This document shows, piece after piece, positions 37,153 through 47,800 of a stretch of DNA of 64,000 bases (its first letter is position 1; each line of letters starts with the position of its first letter). The DNA is from Sulfitobacter sp. THAF37 (GTDB lineage Bacteria; Pseudomonadota; Alphaproteobacteria; Rhodobacterales; Rhodobacteraceae). A program made the translations under genes and the position numbers. The notes beneath the pieces were generated by a model. The model worked only from the letters and a program-made list of their open reading frames with translations, made no database searches and was not told the origin of the DNA. The DNA lies in assembly GCF_009363555.1 (NCBI RefSeq), contig NZ_CP045372.1, positions 1,054,001 through 1,118,000 of the forward strand, in the 5' to 3' direction.

Positions 37153-37662
37153 CTAATGACGCGTCCAGCCAGAGGGTTTGCCAGATGTCGGGCGATCGGC
37201 TTCGTCGATTTCGTGATACTCGCCCTCGATCACATCACCACCGCGGGTCTGTCCGCGGCCGCGCTGAGACTGGTACGGATCGGGACCGGGACCGGTCTGG
37301 GCGGAAAAGCTCTGGACATTGACGCGCGTGCGAAGGAATTCGAACGCGGCGCGGCGCACACCCGGCACCAGCAGGGAAAATCCGACCGCGTCCGTAAAGA
37401 ACCCCGGCGTCAGCAGCAGCGCCCCGGCAAACAGGATCATCGCACCGTGGGCCAAAGGCTCCGTCGGGTCCCGCATGTCGGAAAAAGAGCTGCGCAACTG
37501 ACCCATCGCAAGCGCCCCCTGCGACCGCGCGAGCGACGCGCCCAGAATGGCCGTGACCACCACGATGGCCAGCGTCCAGCCCAGGCCGATGGCACCGCCA
37601 ATCTGGATGAATAGCGTGATCTCGATCAGCGGGATGGCAAGGAATGCAATCAATAGCCACAT
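37153..37662 (-). CDS. fxsA: FxsA family membrane protein
   Basis: The start is ATG at 37662, with AAGGACG upstream, instead of a TTG two codons earlier. The 169-residue protein has the FxsA pattern: MWLLIAFLAIPLIEITLFIQIGGAIG as the first helix, a second helix near residues 28-50, and GALLLTPGFFTDAVGFSLLVP, the most conserved part. FxsA is a cytoplasmic membrane protein; its overproduction relieves F-plasmid exclusion of phage T7 in E. coli, but its normal role is unknown. It is divergent from timA. Confidence 0.88.
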   Translation of the reverse strand: MWLLIAFLAIPLIEITLFIQIGGAIGLGWTLAIVVVTAILGASLARSQGALAMGQLRSSFSDMRDPTEPLAHGAMILFAGALLLTPGFFTDAVGFSLLVPGVRRAAFEFLRTRVNVQSFSAQTGPGPDPYQSQRGRGQTRGGDVIEGEYHEIDEADRPTSGKPSGWTRH

Positions 37663-37766
37663 GTTCAAGCGTCCTTATCTGGGAGGCAGAGTGGACTCGC
37701 CCCGGTCAAGCACCTACATAAGTCCTCAACCAACGTGTTTCCATGTTTCACCCGCAAGAGGTTCCA

Positions 37767-38426
37767 ATGAATTCACCCCTGATACAGCTTCTCGTTTTGG
37801 CCGGGATCGCCGTATTTCTGATCCTCCGGCTGAAAAACGTGCTGGGAACACGCGAAGGATTCGAGAAACCGACGGTCGCCGATCACAAGACCGAGCGGCG
37901 GACCGGCCCTGCGCTGGAAGTCATCGAGGGCGGGCCGGATCTGGACATCGCGGACCACCTGCCCGAGGACAGCGACGCGGGCAAGGCGCTCGCTCGGATG
38001 AAGCGGATCGAACCCTCTTTCGGCGTGAGCGATTTCCTGAGCGGCGCGCGCCATGCCTACGAGATGATCGTCATGGGGTACGAAAAGGGTGAATTGGACC
38101 AGATCCAGCCTTTCCTGAGTGAGGAAATCTATGAAAGCTTCGTCGATGGCGTGGCGGCGCGCGAGGATCAGGGTCTGACGATCGAGGCGCATTTCATTGG
38201 CGTGCGCGAAACCGAACTGGTCGATGCGACGCTCGACAACGACACAAACGAAGCGGAACTTACGATCCGCTTTGTCGCCGAACTCACCTCGGCGGTTCGC
38301 GACTCTGCCGGCGACATCGTCGAGGGCAGTACGAAGGAAATCAAGCGCCAGAAGGACACCTGGGTCTTTGCGCGCATCATGGGCTCGGATGATCCGAATT
38401 GGATGCTGGTTTCTACAGACGGCTGA
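37767..38426 (+). CDS. Tim44/TimA family putative adaptor protein
   Basis: The start at 37767 (MNSPLIQLLVLAGIAVFLIL) has a purine-rich AAGAGG upstream and gives 219 residues. An N-terminal membrane helix (residues 4-22) is followed by a linker and a Tim44-like domain (FLSGARHAYEMIVMGYEKGELDQIQPFLSEEIYESF). Alphaproteobacterial TimA is related to the mitochondrial import component Tim44 and is thought to act at the inner membrane. It overlaps the start of mltA, and SecB is nearby, which fits an export theme. Confidence 0.85.
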   Translation: MNSPLIQLLVLAGIAVFLILRLKNVLGTREGFEKPTVADHKTERRTGPALEVIEGGPDLDIADHLPEDSDAGKALARMKRIEPSFGVSDFLSGARHAYEMIVMGYEKGELDQIQPFLSEEIYESFVDGVAAREDQGLTIEAHFIGVRETELVDATLDNDTNEAELTIRFVAELTSAVRDSAGDIVEGSTKEIKRQKDTWVFARIMGSDDPNWMLVSTDG

Positions 38427-39460
38427 TCCATGTGGTCCTTGCATGGGCATGGGCGGGGGTTGCAACAGTGACCCCCGTTTCCGCAAACGATGTCTCGTAC
38501 ACGGTGATGTCATTCGACCAGCTGGACGGTTGGGAAAACGACGACCACGCCGCCGCACTTGAGACCTTTCTCAACACCTGCCGGGACATGGACGAGATCG
38601 ACTGGAGTGCCGTCTGCCGTTTTGCCCAGACCGACCCCGATCCGCGCCAGTTCTTCGAACTCTTTTTTCGGCCTGTCTTGATCGAAGATGGTCAGGATGC
38701 CCTGTTTACAGGGTACTTCGAACCGGAACTTGACGGTGATCTCTATCGTTCCGACCGGTTTCGCTATCCGGTCTACCGGATGCCCGACGAGGCGCTGGCC
38801 CAGAACCCCTGGCTGACGCGCCGGGAAATACTGGATGGCGAGGTGTTGTCGGGCCGCGGTCTGGAAATCGCCTGGGTCGATGATCCTGTGGAATTGTTCT
38901 TTCTCCAGATCCAGGGGTCGGGGCGCATCCGGCTGCCCGATGGGCGCTACATTCGCGTCGGCTATCGCGGGGCCAATGGCCATCCCTACAAATCCGTCGG
39001 CGTGGAACTGGTGCGACGAGGTGTGTATCAACCCCATCAGGTCAGTGCGCAGGTGATCAAGAATTGGGTACGGCGCAATCCGATCGACGGGCAGGAACTG
39101 CTCTACCACAACCCATCTTACGTATTCTTTCGGGAAGTCAGTGAAGTCCCGGCAGACAAGGGTCCGCTGGGTGCAATGAACCGCAGCGTCACTGCGATGC
39201 GGTCCATCGCGGTCGATCCGTCCCACGTCAAGCTGGGCGCCCCGGTCTGGATCGAAAAGGACGGGGAGAACCCTCTGCGGCGTCTCATGATCGCGCAGGA
39301 CACCGGGTCGGCCATCAAGGGGGCGCAGCGCGCCGACGTGTTCTTTGGTACCGGTGACAGGGCCGGTCTGGAGGCGGGCAAGCTGCGCGATCCGGGTCGC
39401 ATGATGGTCCTGATGCCGATCCAGCGCGCCTATGCGCTGCTCCCCGAAAGCGCGATATGA
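38399..39460 (+). CDS. mltA: Membrane-bound lytic murein transglycosylase A
   Basis: A 353-residue MltA with 3D domain. LFTGYFEPELDGDLYRSDRFRYPVY, FLQIQGSGRIRLPDG, and the C-terminal IAQDTGSAIKGAQRADVFFGTG with conserved aspartates are diagnostic. It cleaves peptidoglycan between MurNAc and GlcNAc with 1,6-anhydro formation. A signal peptide ends VTPVSA. The start is uncertain: TTG at 38399 overlaps timA by 28 bases and keeps two arginines in the leader; GTG at 38432 is the alternative. The stop overlaps the Smr gene. Confidence 0.93.
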   Translation: MDAGFYRRLIHVVLAWAWAGVATVTPVSANDVSYTVMSFDQLDGWENDDHAAALETFLNTCRDMDEIDWSAVCRFAQTDPDPRQFFELFFRPVLIEDGQDALFTGYFEPELDGDLYRSDRFRYPVYRMPDEALAQNPWLTRREILDGEVLSGRGLEIAWVDDPVELFFLQIQGSGRIRLPDGRYIRVGYRGANGHPYKSVGVELVRRGVYQPHQVSAQVIKNWVRRNPIDGQELLYHNPSYVFFREVSEVPADKGPLGAMNRSVTAMRSIAVDPSHVKLGAPVWIEKDGENPLRRLMIAQDTGSAIKGAQRADVFFGTGDRAGLEAGKLRDPGRMMVLMPIQRAYALLPESAI

Positions 39461-40050
39461 AACGCGCAGCGGGAAAACCACGGCTGAACGACGACGACCT
39501 GGAATTGTGGCGCAAGGTCACGGAGCGGACGGAAAAGCTGGACCTGAAATCGCTGTTCACCCCCGAGATCGACACGCCCGCCGCCCCGCCCGACATCAAA
39601 AGGGCACGCTCCACGGTCGGGGGCAAACAACCCCCCAAATCGCGCCGCACCACCACGCATGACCTGGCCCCTTCCCTGCCGGAGCAGTTTCGCAGCGCAC
39701 CGGTACAGATGGACCGAAAATCCTTTACCAGGATGAAGCGCGGCAAGTTGCGGCCCGAGGGTCGGATTGACCTGCATGGGATGACCCTTGACCGGGCACA
39801 CCCTGCGTTGACAGGGTTCATTCTGTCATCTCATCGCGACGGCAAACGTCTGGTTTTGGTCATCACCGGCAAGGGTAAGGCCCGCGACGATGGTGGGCCG
39901 ATCCCGGTACGGCATGGCGTCTTGCGCCACCAGGTGCCGCAATGGCTGGCAACGCCGCCGCTGGCCTCGGCCGTGTTGCAGGTGACGCCAGCCCACATAA
40001 GTCACGGCGGCGGTGGTGCCTATTACGTCTATCTCAGGCGGCGACGCTAA
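39457..40050 (+). CDS. Smr/MutS2 C-terminal domain protein
   Basis: A 197-residue protein whose C-terminal 80 residues form an Smr domain: RIDLHGMTLDRAHPALTGFI, LVLVITGKGKARDDGG and AHISHGGGGAYYVYLRR. The LDxHG-like and TGxG motifs are the nuclease or RNA-binding core. The N-terminal half is charged and probably disordered. Smr proteins are endonucleases or ribosome-rescue nucleases. It is coupled to mltA, as in many Alphaproteobacteria. The exact role is not established. Confidence 0.88.
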   Translation: MKRAAGKPRLNDDDLELWRKVTERTEKLDLKSLFTPEIDTPAAPPDIKRARSTVGGKQPPKSRRTTTHDLAPSLPEQFRSAPVQMDRKSFTRMKRGKLRPEGRIDLHGMTLDRAHPALTGFILSSHRDGKRLVLVITGKGKARDDGGPIPVRHGVLRHQVPQWLATPPLASAVLQVTPAHISHGGGGAYYVYLRRRR

Positions 40051-41264
40051 CGGTCGAGCCTGGGAAAGTACCGGACGATCCCATAAGTCGCCATGGCTGC
40101 GGCGATCAGGTAGTAGAGCGAGATCGGCAGCATCTGGTCGGGAAAGTCGATCCCGAGGTCGATCAGCAGCCCAGTGATACCCGGGCCAATGGCCGATCCG
40201 AACACCATCAGCGCGGCGGCAACCGATTTGATCGAACCGATATGGCGGGTGCCGTAGTATTCTGCCCAGAAAGTCGATGTCGCGGTGCCCTGCATCCCCT
40301 GCCCCACACCAAAGATCACCAGCCCCACACCAGCCGCAAAGATCGTATCTGCAAAGGCCAGCACGGCAAAGGACACGGCAAAGGGCAGCATCTGAACAGG
40401 AACGACCCGACTGACGCCGAAACGGTCGATGGCCCATCCCGAGACAAAGGTCGTGGCAACCGATGACAGCGTATAGATTGGCATCAGCGCGACAAAAGCG
40501 ACCAGTTCCCAACCTTTGACCTCGACCAGGTGAACCTGCTGGAAGAACAACGCCGTGCCCCATGCCGCAGGGCCGACAACCAGCGGGATCATCAGGAAGA
40601 ACAGCCCCGACCGCAGCATCTGCGCCCGCGTCCAGTGTTCTCCGTTCATGCCGGCAACCTGCGCCTCGTCCGCCATGGACTGGGGCGTGCGCTCTTTTCT
40701 CAGCAACAGCATGATGACGGGAATTGTCAGCAGGATCAGCCCGGCTGCAAGCATCCACAAGCTGCGCCAGCCTGCCACGGCAAAAAGCCCGACAAAGACA
40801 ACCGGCAAGATGGCCTGCCCTACGGCAAAGCCCATGGACGCAAGCGACAGCGCCTTGCCGCGAGAGGCCTCGAACCAGCGTACCATCGCCACCGCGCCCA
40901 ATTGGGACATCATCCCCTGCCCGGTCAGCCGCAGCGCGTAGATGACGAAAATCAACAGCAACCACGACGTGTTGATCGCCATCAGGATACAGGCCCCCGC
41001 CAGCGCCAGCATCACCCCGAGCGCCAGCGCCCGAACCCGAAATCTGTCTGTCAGGACACCGGCCCAGATCATCGTGACGGCGGAAAGTGTGGTTCCGACC
41101 GTATAGATCCCGCCCCACTGCCCGTCACTGAGCGCGAAGTCGGTCTTTATATCACCCGCGAAGAGCGAGATGAAATAGGTCTGCCCATACGACGAGGTAA
41201 AGGTCAGCGAAAAACCCGCCAGCAGAAAAAGCCAGTTGAGGCGCAGAAAACTGAGATAGTTCAT
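40047..41264 (-). CDS. MFS transporter
   Basis: A 405-residue protein with about 12 hydrophobic helices. The loop between helices 2 and 3 reads AGVLTDRFRVRALALG, the major facilitator signature, and a similar SGWAIDRFGVSRVV is in the second half. YFISLFAGDIKTDFALSDGQWGGIYTVG near the N-terminus resembles the oxalate/monocarboxylate-type MFS group. The cargo cannot be named. It stands alone between the Smr gene and hslU and shares its stop with the former. Confidence 0.87.
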   Translation of the reverse strand: MNYLSFLRLNWLFLLAGFSLTFTSSYGQTYFISLFAGDIKTDFALSDGQWGGIYTVGTTLSAVTMIWAGVLTDRFRVRALALGVMLALAGACILMAINTSWLLLIFVIYALRLTGQGMMSQLGAVAMVRWFEASRGKALSLASMGFAVGQAILPVVFVGLFAVAGWRSLWMLAAGLILLTIPVIMLLLRKERTPQSMADEAQVAGMNGEHWTRAQMLRSGLFFLMIPLVVGPAAWGTALFFQQVHLVEVKGWELVAFVALMPIYTLSSVATTFVSGWAIDRFGVSRVVPVQMLPFAVSFAVLAFADTIFAAGVGLVIFGVGQGMQGTATSTFWAEYYGTRHIGSIKSVAAALMVFGSAIGPGITGLLIDLGIDFPDQMLPISLYYLIAAAMATYGIVRYFPRLDR

Positions 41265-41312
41265 GCCCCTTCATCGGCGGGGCATGAAGAAATGAAAAGC
41301 CCTAAAACAACG

Positions 41313-42620
41313 TCAGAGCACGTAGCGGCTGAGGTCTGCGGACCGGGTCAGCTCCCCAAGGTTCTCCTCGACGAAATCGGCGTTCACCTCGATCTCTTCA
41401 CCGGCGCGGTCGGGCGCATTGTAGGACAGTTCTTCGAACACCCGTTCCATCACGGTATAGAGCCTGCGGGCACCGATATTCTCGACGGACTGGTTCACAT
41501 CCGCAGCAATCTTGGCCAATGCCGCGATACCCTCGGGGGTGAAGCTGACCTTGACGTCCTCAGTCCCCATCAGCGCGGTGTATTGCAGCGTCAGCGCGTT
41601 GTCGGTTTCCGTCAGGATGCGTACGAAATCTTCTTCGGTGAGGGCGCGCAGTTCGACGCGGATCGGCAGGCGGCCCTGCAGTTCCGGCAACAGATCAGAA
41701 GGTTTCGCAATGTGGAACGCGCCGGAGGCGATGAACAGGATATGATCCGTCTTGACCGGTCCGTACTTCGTGCTGACCGTGGTACCTTCGATCAGCGGTA
41801 ACAGGTCACGCTGCACCCCTTCCCGGCTGACATCGCCGCCGCGGGCATCGGACCGCGCGCAAACCTTGTCGATCTCGTCGAGGAAGACGATGCCGTTCTG
41901 CTCGACCGCTTCAATCGCGTTGCGGGTGACGGCCTCGTCATCCAGCAGCTTGTCCGCCTCCTCACCGATCAGGATGTCATAGCTTTGCGCGACAGTCAGG
42001 CGTTTCTTGGTCTTGCGACCGCCCATCGCCTTGCCGAACAGATCACCGATGTTCATCATCCCGGCCCCACCGCCCGGCTGGCCCGGAATGTCCATCATCT
42101 GGAACGGGTTCGAGCTGTCGGTGACTTCCAGATCAATCACGGTATCGTCCAGTTCGCCGGACTTCAGCTTCTTGCGAAACATCTCGCGCGTGCCGTCACG
42201 CGCATCGGTCCCGGCAACGGCGTCGATCACACGGTCCTCGGCGGCCTGATGCGCGGCAGTTTTCACATCTTCACGCATGTATTCGCGGGTCATGGCGATG
42301 GAGGAATCCAAGAGGTCGCGGATGATCTGTTCCACGTCCCGCCCGACATACCCGACCTCGGTAAACTTGGTTGCTTCGACCTTGAGGAAAGGCGCACGGG
42401 CCAGTTTCGCCAGACGGCGGCTGATCTCTGTCTTGCCGACCCCTGTGGGCCCGATCATCAGGATGTTCTTGGGATAGACCTCGTCGCGCAGGTCGTCGCC
42501 AAGTTGCTTGCGCCGCCAGCGGTTGCGCAGCGCCACGGCCACAGCGCGCTTTGCGTCTTTCTGCCCGATGATGAAACGGTCGAGCTCGGAAACGATCTCG
42601 CGGGGAGTAAGGTCGGTCAT
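41313..42620 (-). CDS. hslU: ATP-dependent protease ATPase subunit HslU
   Basis: The start at 42620 ([20 protein letters not shown]) gives 435 residues, the family length. Walker A is [17 protein letters not shown], the pore motif region is [10 protein letters not shown], Walker B is [13 protein letters not shown], and the C-terminus ends SRYVL, which docks into HslV. It unfolds substrates for HslV. HslV is upstream on the same strand across a 234-bp gap. Confidence 0.97.
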   Translation of the reverse strand: MTDLTPREIVSELDRFIIGQKDAKRAVAVALRNRWRRKQLGDDLRDEVYPKNILMIGPTGVGKTEISRRLAKLARAPFLKVEATKFTEVGYVGRDVEQIIRDLLDSSIAMTREYMREDVKTAAHQAAEDRVIDAVAGTDARDGTREMFRKKLKSGELDDTVIDLEVTDSSNPFQMMDIPGQPGGGAGMMNIGDLFGKAMGGRKTKKRLTVAQSYDILIGEEADKLLDDEAVTRNAIEAVEQNGIVFLDEIDKVCARSDARGGDVSREGVQRDLLPLIEGTTVSTKYGPVKTDHILFIASGAFHIAKPSDLLPELQGRLPIRVELRALTEEDFVRILTETDNALTLQYTALMGTEDVKVSFTPEGIAALAKIAADVNQSVENIGARRLYTVMERVFEELSYNAPDRAGEEIEVNADFVEENLGELTRSADLSRYVL

Positions 42621-42854
42621 TTTGGCTCCGTGACTGTGTTTCGTTGACATAGGTGTTCGGCCCGGCATTGAAAACCTCGGAGAGTGGATGATTTTTCAGC
42701 GGTGACTGCAACGGCGATGGTTATTCCGACGAGACCGGCGCACTCTTCCACGAGTGACCGGCGCCAGCGGCTAGCCATCCGTTTGGACCTGGATATGTCT
42801 CAAGGGCGCGGCGCGAAGCGGCATCATGTGACAGGGTGCTGCACGGATGATCCG
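42621..42854. other. Gap between hslV and hslU with a strong hairpin
   Basis: No credible gene is seen in these 234 bases; a 60-codon minus-strand frame has no family features. At 42737-42765 a hairpin can form: CACTC (42741-42745) pairs with GAGTG (42752-42756), and GGCG (42737-42740) with CGCC (42762-42765) across a five-base bulge. It has no T-run. It may stabilise or end the hslV transcript, with hslU expressed from its own promoter. Confidence 0.4.
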
Positions 42855-43412
42855 TCAGCCGCCGATTGCCTCGACGGTGAGATTGCCGTTGGTATAGACA
42901 CAAATGTCAGATGCGATGGCCATGGCGTCGCGGGCGATCTGCTCCGCATCGCGGTCTGTGTCGTAAAGACCGCGCGCCGCAGCGAGCGCATAGTTGCCGC
43001 CGGACCCGATGGCGGCAATGCTGTGCTCCGGTTCCAGCACGTCACCGGCACCGGTGATGACCAGCAGATCCTTGCCATCGGTGACGATCAGCATCGCCTC
43101 AAGCTTTTGCAGATACTTGTCCGTGCGCCAGTCCTTGGCCAGTTCAACGCTGGCGCGTTGAAGTTGTCCCGGCGTTGCTTCCAGCTTGGCTTCGAGCCGT
43201 TCCAGCAGGGCAAAGGCATCGGCGGTGGAACCCGCAAACCCAGCGACCACATCGAACCCGCCCGGCGACAGCCGACGCACTTTCCGAGCGGTACCCTTGA
43301 TGACGGTCTGGCCAAGGCTGACCTGTCCGTCGCCCGCTACGACAACCTTGCCGTTCTTGCGCACACCGATAATCGTCGTACCGTGCCAGCCTGGAAATGA
43401 ATCGTCTGCCAT
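42855..43412 (-). CDS. hslV: ATP-dependent protease proteolytic subunit HslV
   Basis: The start at 43412 gives 185 residues. The protein begins [20 protein letters not shown]: the catalytic threonine is residue 12, so an 11-residue propeptide must be removed. [25 protein letters not shown] and [17 protein letters not shown] are typical HslV. It forms the proteasome-like dodecamer opened by HslU. The longer open frame upstream runs antisense into the next gene and is not coding. Confidence 0.96.
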   Translation of the reverse strand: MADDSFPGWHGTTIIGVRKNGKVVVAGDGQVSLGQTVIKGTARKVRRLSPGGFDVVAGFAGSTADAFALLERLEAKLEATPGQLQRASVELAKDWRTDKYLQKLEAMLIVTDGKDLLVITGAGDVLEPEHSIAAIGSGGNYALAAARGLYDTDRDAEQIARDAMAIASDICVYTNGNLTVEAIGG

Positions 43413-43517
43413 GTTCTTTGTCCTGCGCGTTGCCTTTGGCCTATATGGCCCCCATGAAACGGGCAGACAAGGGGCGGGGCGGCGCTGGGCCGGGTCCGGC
43501 CGGATTGGAGAACCCTG

Positions 43518-44423
43518 ATGGCCGAGGACAGAACACTGGTGATCCGGCTTGAGCCGCCGCTGCTGCGCAGCGCGTTGGCGGGGGAGCACAATTTTATCAA
43601 TCTCATCGCAAGAGTGGCAGAGAACGCCCGCTACAGGGTCGAATTCCGCGACATTCATGAAAAAACGGAACCGGGCTTTACGCACACATTGACCCATATG
43701 GCACCTCCGCCCGATGGGCGTGGCCTTGTGTTCAGGCGGGTGTATCAATATCCATTCTGGCAGATCGAAGCGACCGCGGAACGCTGGGACTGGGACGTGG
43801 CACGCGCGACGTTCGATCCCGATATGACCGCGCCGGATGCCAAGAGGTTCCATCGTTTCTGGGGCAGACGCCTGTTCGGTCAGGGCCCGGATCAGGCCCG
43901 CCGTTCCGGATACGTCTACGTCCCGCTGCAAGGACATCTGACGCGGCGGCGGTCCTTTCAGTCATGCTCCCCGTTCGAGATGATCCGCCACTGCCTGCAC
44001 TATGACCGTCACCGGCCCGTCGTGGCGACCCTGCATCCAAAGGAAAGCTATTCCCCGCAGGAGCTTTCCCAACTGGAAGAACTGGAGCGTGCGCATCCAC
44101 GGTTGACCATCGGGCATGGACAGATGGAAACCCACCTGCGGGACTGCGACTATGTCGTCACCCAAAATTCAAGTGCGGCTTTCTTCGGCTACTTCTTTCG
44201 AAAACCTGCCATGCTGTTCGGCAAGATAGACTTTCATCATATCGCCGTCCGGGCAGATATCGACAGACTGGAGCATTGTTTCGGTCGTGTCGCCAGCCAC
44301 GCCCCGGCGTACGAGAAATACGTCTGGTGGTTCTGGCAAGACCGATCCATCAATGCAGGTCGCGAAGATGCAATGCTCAAGATCGAAAACCGGTTCAAAC
44401 GCTTCGGATGGCCGATGCATTAA
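43518..44423 (+). CDS. Capsular polysaccharide/glycosyltransferase-like protein of unknown function
   Basis: A 301-residue soluble protein with GGAG before its ATG. I do not recognise the family with certainty. The second half, [20 protein letters not shown], then [30 protein letters not shown], resembles the nucleotide-sugar-binding half of capsule export/biosynthesis or CDP-glycerol-type transferases, where an H-P and an N-S-S-x2 motif lie in similar order. It is divergent from hslV and convergent with trxA and has no polysaccharide genes beside it. A sugar- or phosphoglycerol-transfer role is only a suggestion. Confidence 0.6.
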   Translation: MAEDRTLVIRLEPPLLRSALAGEHNFINLIARVAENARYRVEFRDIHEKTEPGFTHTLTHMAPPPDGRGLVFRRVYQYPFWQIEATAERWDWDVARATFDPDMTAPDAKRFHRFWGRRLFGQGPDQARRSGYVYVPLQGHLTRRRSFQSCSPFEMIRHCLHYDRHRPVVATLHPKESYSPQELSQLEELERAHPRLTIGHGQMETHLRDCDYVVTQNSSAAFFGYFFRKPAMLFGKIDFHHIAVRADIDRLEHCFGRVASHAPAYEKYVWWFWQDRSINAGREDAMLKIENRFKRFGWPMH

Positions 44424-44446
44424 GGGCGCCCGAACCGGACGCCCTT
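44422..44446. terminator. Bidirectional hairpin between the capsule-like gene and trxA
   Basis: AAGGGCG (44422-44428) pairs with CGCCCTT (44440-44446) around an 11-base loop, placed between the ends of two convergent genes. T-runs are short on both sides. It overlaps the stop codon of the left gene. Confidence 0.6.
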
Positions 44447-44470
44447 TGCAGTTTGATTATCTGGCGTAAT

Positions 44471-44791
44471 TCAGATGGATTCTTCGATCCAGCTTTGCAG
44501 TGCCGCCTTGGGGCGCGCACCTGCGATGTTGGACACCACTTCACCATCCTTGAAGATGAACAGCGCGGGGATACCGCGAACACCCATCTGCGCGGGCGAG
44601 TTCGGGTTCGAATCCACATCGACCTTCACGATCTTCACCTTGCCGTCCATCTCGGAAGAAAGCTCTTCGAGCGCGGGGCCGATCTGTTTGCAGGGACCGC
44701 ACCATTCGGCCCAGAAATCCACCACTACCGGGATGGAGGAATTTTTCACTTCGGCGTCGAATGTATCGTCTGTGACCGCGACGGTTGCCAT
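44471..44791 (-). CDS. trxA: Thioredoxin
   Basis: A 106-residue thioredoxin with [18 protein letters not shown], the active-site cysteines being residues 31 and 34, and the cis-proline segment [13 protein letters not shown]. It reduces cytosolic disulphides. It follows addA by 50 bp on the same strand, as in other Rhodobacterales, and is probably the last gene of the tsaE-to-trxA series. Confidence 0.97.
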   Translation of the reverse strand: MATVAVTDDTFDAEVKNSSIPVVVDFWAEWCGPCKQIGPALEELSSEMDGKVKIVKVDVDSNPNSPAQMGVRGIPALFIFKDGEVVSNIAGARPKAALQSWIEESI

Positions 44792-44841
44792 GCTGCTCTC
44801 CTGACAGGAATTCGTTTGGGAAATTGAACTGAGACCTGAAC

Positions 44842-47800
44842 CTATGAACGCGGACCCGGCGCGTCAAGATAGGGCAAGCGGTCAAAGGCGGACAACACGA
44901 TATTGTTTGGCAACCGCATTAGGGTTCTGTCTGCGGTCCAGAGTATGGCGGTTTCAATCTGCCGATCCGGGTAGATGGTGGCGAGCATCCGAACATACGC
45001 GCCCATCTGCTGCAGTAGCCCATCCGGGCAATCCTCGATGCTTTGGGGCACAACTCTGTTGGTCTTGTAATCCACCACCAGGACCCTGTCCGGCGACAGC
45101 ACCAACCGGTCGATGATCCCGTTGAACCGCGCTTCTTCCACCGGCGCGGTCAGCTGGACTTCGGCCAGGGTACCGGGGGCAAAGACGGGGGCGAGCGCCG
45201 GGTCGTTCAGCACCGCCAGTGCCTCAGCCTGGGCTGCCTCGTGCATGCGCGGATTCAACCCGGCATGCAGCATTTCCGCCGCAGCGATCGGGCGGGCTTC
45301 GACCGACAGATCGACAAGCGTTTCGAGCATCCGGTGCACCAAGACCCCGTAGGCCAGCGCGGCCTCCTGATCCGCGCCAGCCTCGCCCGGCAGGGCCTTT
45401 GCGCCGCCAAGGTCGGAAGGCGACCAGACCAGAGGTGGATAGGCAAAGGTGTCGATGCCGCGCAGGAGGGTGGGATTAACCGGGGCCGTCTCGTCCCTGT
45501 TGTCGGGCATCGCGACAACCTCTGACCCATGCCAGTCGCCCTCTTCAAAGCGCAGGGTGCCATCGTCATCAACGGGCACCGCATTGACGTGGGACAGGGC
45601 CGCTTCGACGATCTGGTACCAGCTTGACCCGTCCTCGGGCAGATCGCCCGCTGCCGCGACCATCAGCCATTTCTCGGCACGTGTCATCGCCACGTAGAGC
45701 AGTCGCAGCCGTTCATCGAACTGGGCCTGTTTCATCTCTTCGATGGTCGCGCTCACCCGGTCCGGCATATCGGCGGCCGCGGGTTTCCATACCGGCACGC
45801 CGTCCAGAGCAATGATTTCGTCCTTGATGGAGATGGTCCGCTGGCCGGTGTCGGGCAGGATCACGATAGGTGCTTCCAAACCCTTGGAGCCATGGACGGT
45901 CATCACCCTGATCTGGTTCGATGCGGAATCGATCTGGCGTTTGATCTCAAGATCATCGGTCTGCATCCACTCGATAAATCCGGTCAGGCTTGGAATCTCG
46001 TTCCGCTCGTAAGCAAGCGCCTGGGTCAGCATGGCGTTGACCCCGTCCTCCGCCTCGGGACCCAGGCGGGACAACAGCCGTCTGCGCCCATCATGCCGGG
46101 TCAGAATCCGTTCGATCAGGTCATAGGGCCGCAGAAAGTCGATCTGCGCACGCAGGTCGCGCAGTATCTCTATAGTTGGGCTGTGGTCTTCTGTCCGGCC
46201 GCGCAGGGCCTGCCAAAGGCTTGGCGCGTTCCGTCGGTGGGCAAGGTCGAACAACGCCTGTTCCGACCAGCCGAACAGCGGCGACTTGAGCGCGGTGGCC
46301 AGAGACAGGTCATCGTCGGGCGTTGCCAAAAACGACAGGAGCGCGCCCAGATCCTTGACCGCAAGTTCGGCCCCGACCTTAAGCCGGTCCGCCCCGGCGA
46401 TGGCCAAACCCTTGGCCTTGCACGCGCGGATGATCTCGGCAAACAAGGCCGAACGGCGCTGGACCAAGATCAGGAAGTCGCCCGGCTGGATGCGGCGGCG
46501 GAAATAGCGGCCTTTGTCATCATCCGGGATGTAATGTTCGTTGCGGGTCAGGTCGCTGATACGATCGGCGATTTTCTCTGCCAGTATCACGGTATGATGA
46601 CGCGCACTGCGGCGGTCCACGGGGTCGGTCCAGGGCCGGTCTTCGTCTGCTTTGGCCTTCTCGACCAGCGGCCACAGGTCTACCCGGCCCGGCAGCGCGT
46701 CCTTGAAAGCCAGATGCGCGGTCGGATTGGCGAAACCAAAGGGCTGACGCGGGTCGAAAGCAGTGTCTACAAGGCGTAAAATGGCGCTGGAGGATCGAAA
46801 GGAATAGTCAAGGCTGCGGTGCTGAAACACCTTTCCCGCCGCATCGAAAGCCGCGCCGAAACTGGATCCCTTATGGTCGAATTCACGAGGGTCGGCACCC
46901 TGGAATGAATAGATCGACTGTTTCTTGTCGCCGACAACGAAAAGCGTGCGGTCCACATCGGGTCTGGCGCCCTGGCCGCTGTTGAATTCGTCCGCCAGTT
47001 TCTCGATCACTTCCCACTGGCGGGGGGATGTATCCTGTGCCTCGTCCACCAGAATATGGTCGATGCCGCCATCGATGCGGTACAGCACCCAGGCGGCAAC
47101 GGCGGGATCGTTCAGCAATGCGCGCGCCTTGTCGATCAGGTCGTCGAAGTCGAGCCAGCCGCGCAGTTGTTTGGCGGTCTCGTAGCGGGTCAGGAATTCC
47201 CGCGCGAAGCGGTGCAGCACCTCGGACCGGTTGGCCAGTTCCAGCGCAAGGCGGGCAGGGCGGGCCGCCTCTACCCGCTGCATCAGATCGTCCAGCGCGG
47301 GCATATGTGCCGCGATGACCTCTTGGGTGGGCTTTGTCGGAAAGCTGCCGATCTTGGCGGTGAACGGGGATTTTCCGCTCTTTGTCAGCAGAACACCCTC
47401 CAGCGCGAGCAGCGCGGACAGGTCGAGGGTTTCAATCGCCCGCAAAGCTTCCCCGGCCTTGCCGTCGTTGCCGCCCTTGGCCAGAAGATACGGGATAATG
47501 TCCGATAACAGTGCCTGTTCACCGCCCAGAAAGACCGAAGATTCGATCCGCTCCTGGGTCAGGTCGGCGGGTTGGTCCAGCAGGTCCAGAAGCGTCTTCC
47601 GACTGATGTCGCCCCCGAACCGGTCACGCATGCCGACGATCCGGCGCGTCAGCCCGGCAAAGTCTTCGCCAGTGTAAAACCGCGCGACCGGTGCGATGTG
47701 ATCCGATGCGCTGTCCGACGCCATGCGGTCCACGATCTCGGCCCGCAAGAGATCCGCCGCGCGGTCCTCGACTTCCTTGAACTGCGGGCTGACGCCCGCC

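Noticed and set aside
40530..41801. Plus-strand frame of 423 codons spanning MFS and hslU
   Set aside because: Crosses two real genes antisense, with Gln/Arg/His-rich sequence.
42721..42903. 60-codon minus-strand frame between hslV and hslU
   Set aside because: It overlaps the 3' end of hslV, has no ribosome-binding site and no conserved features.
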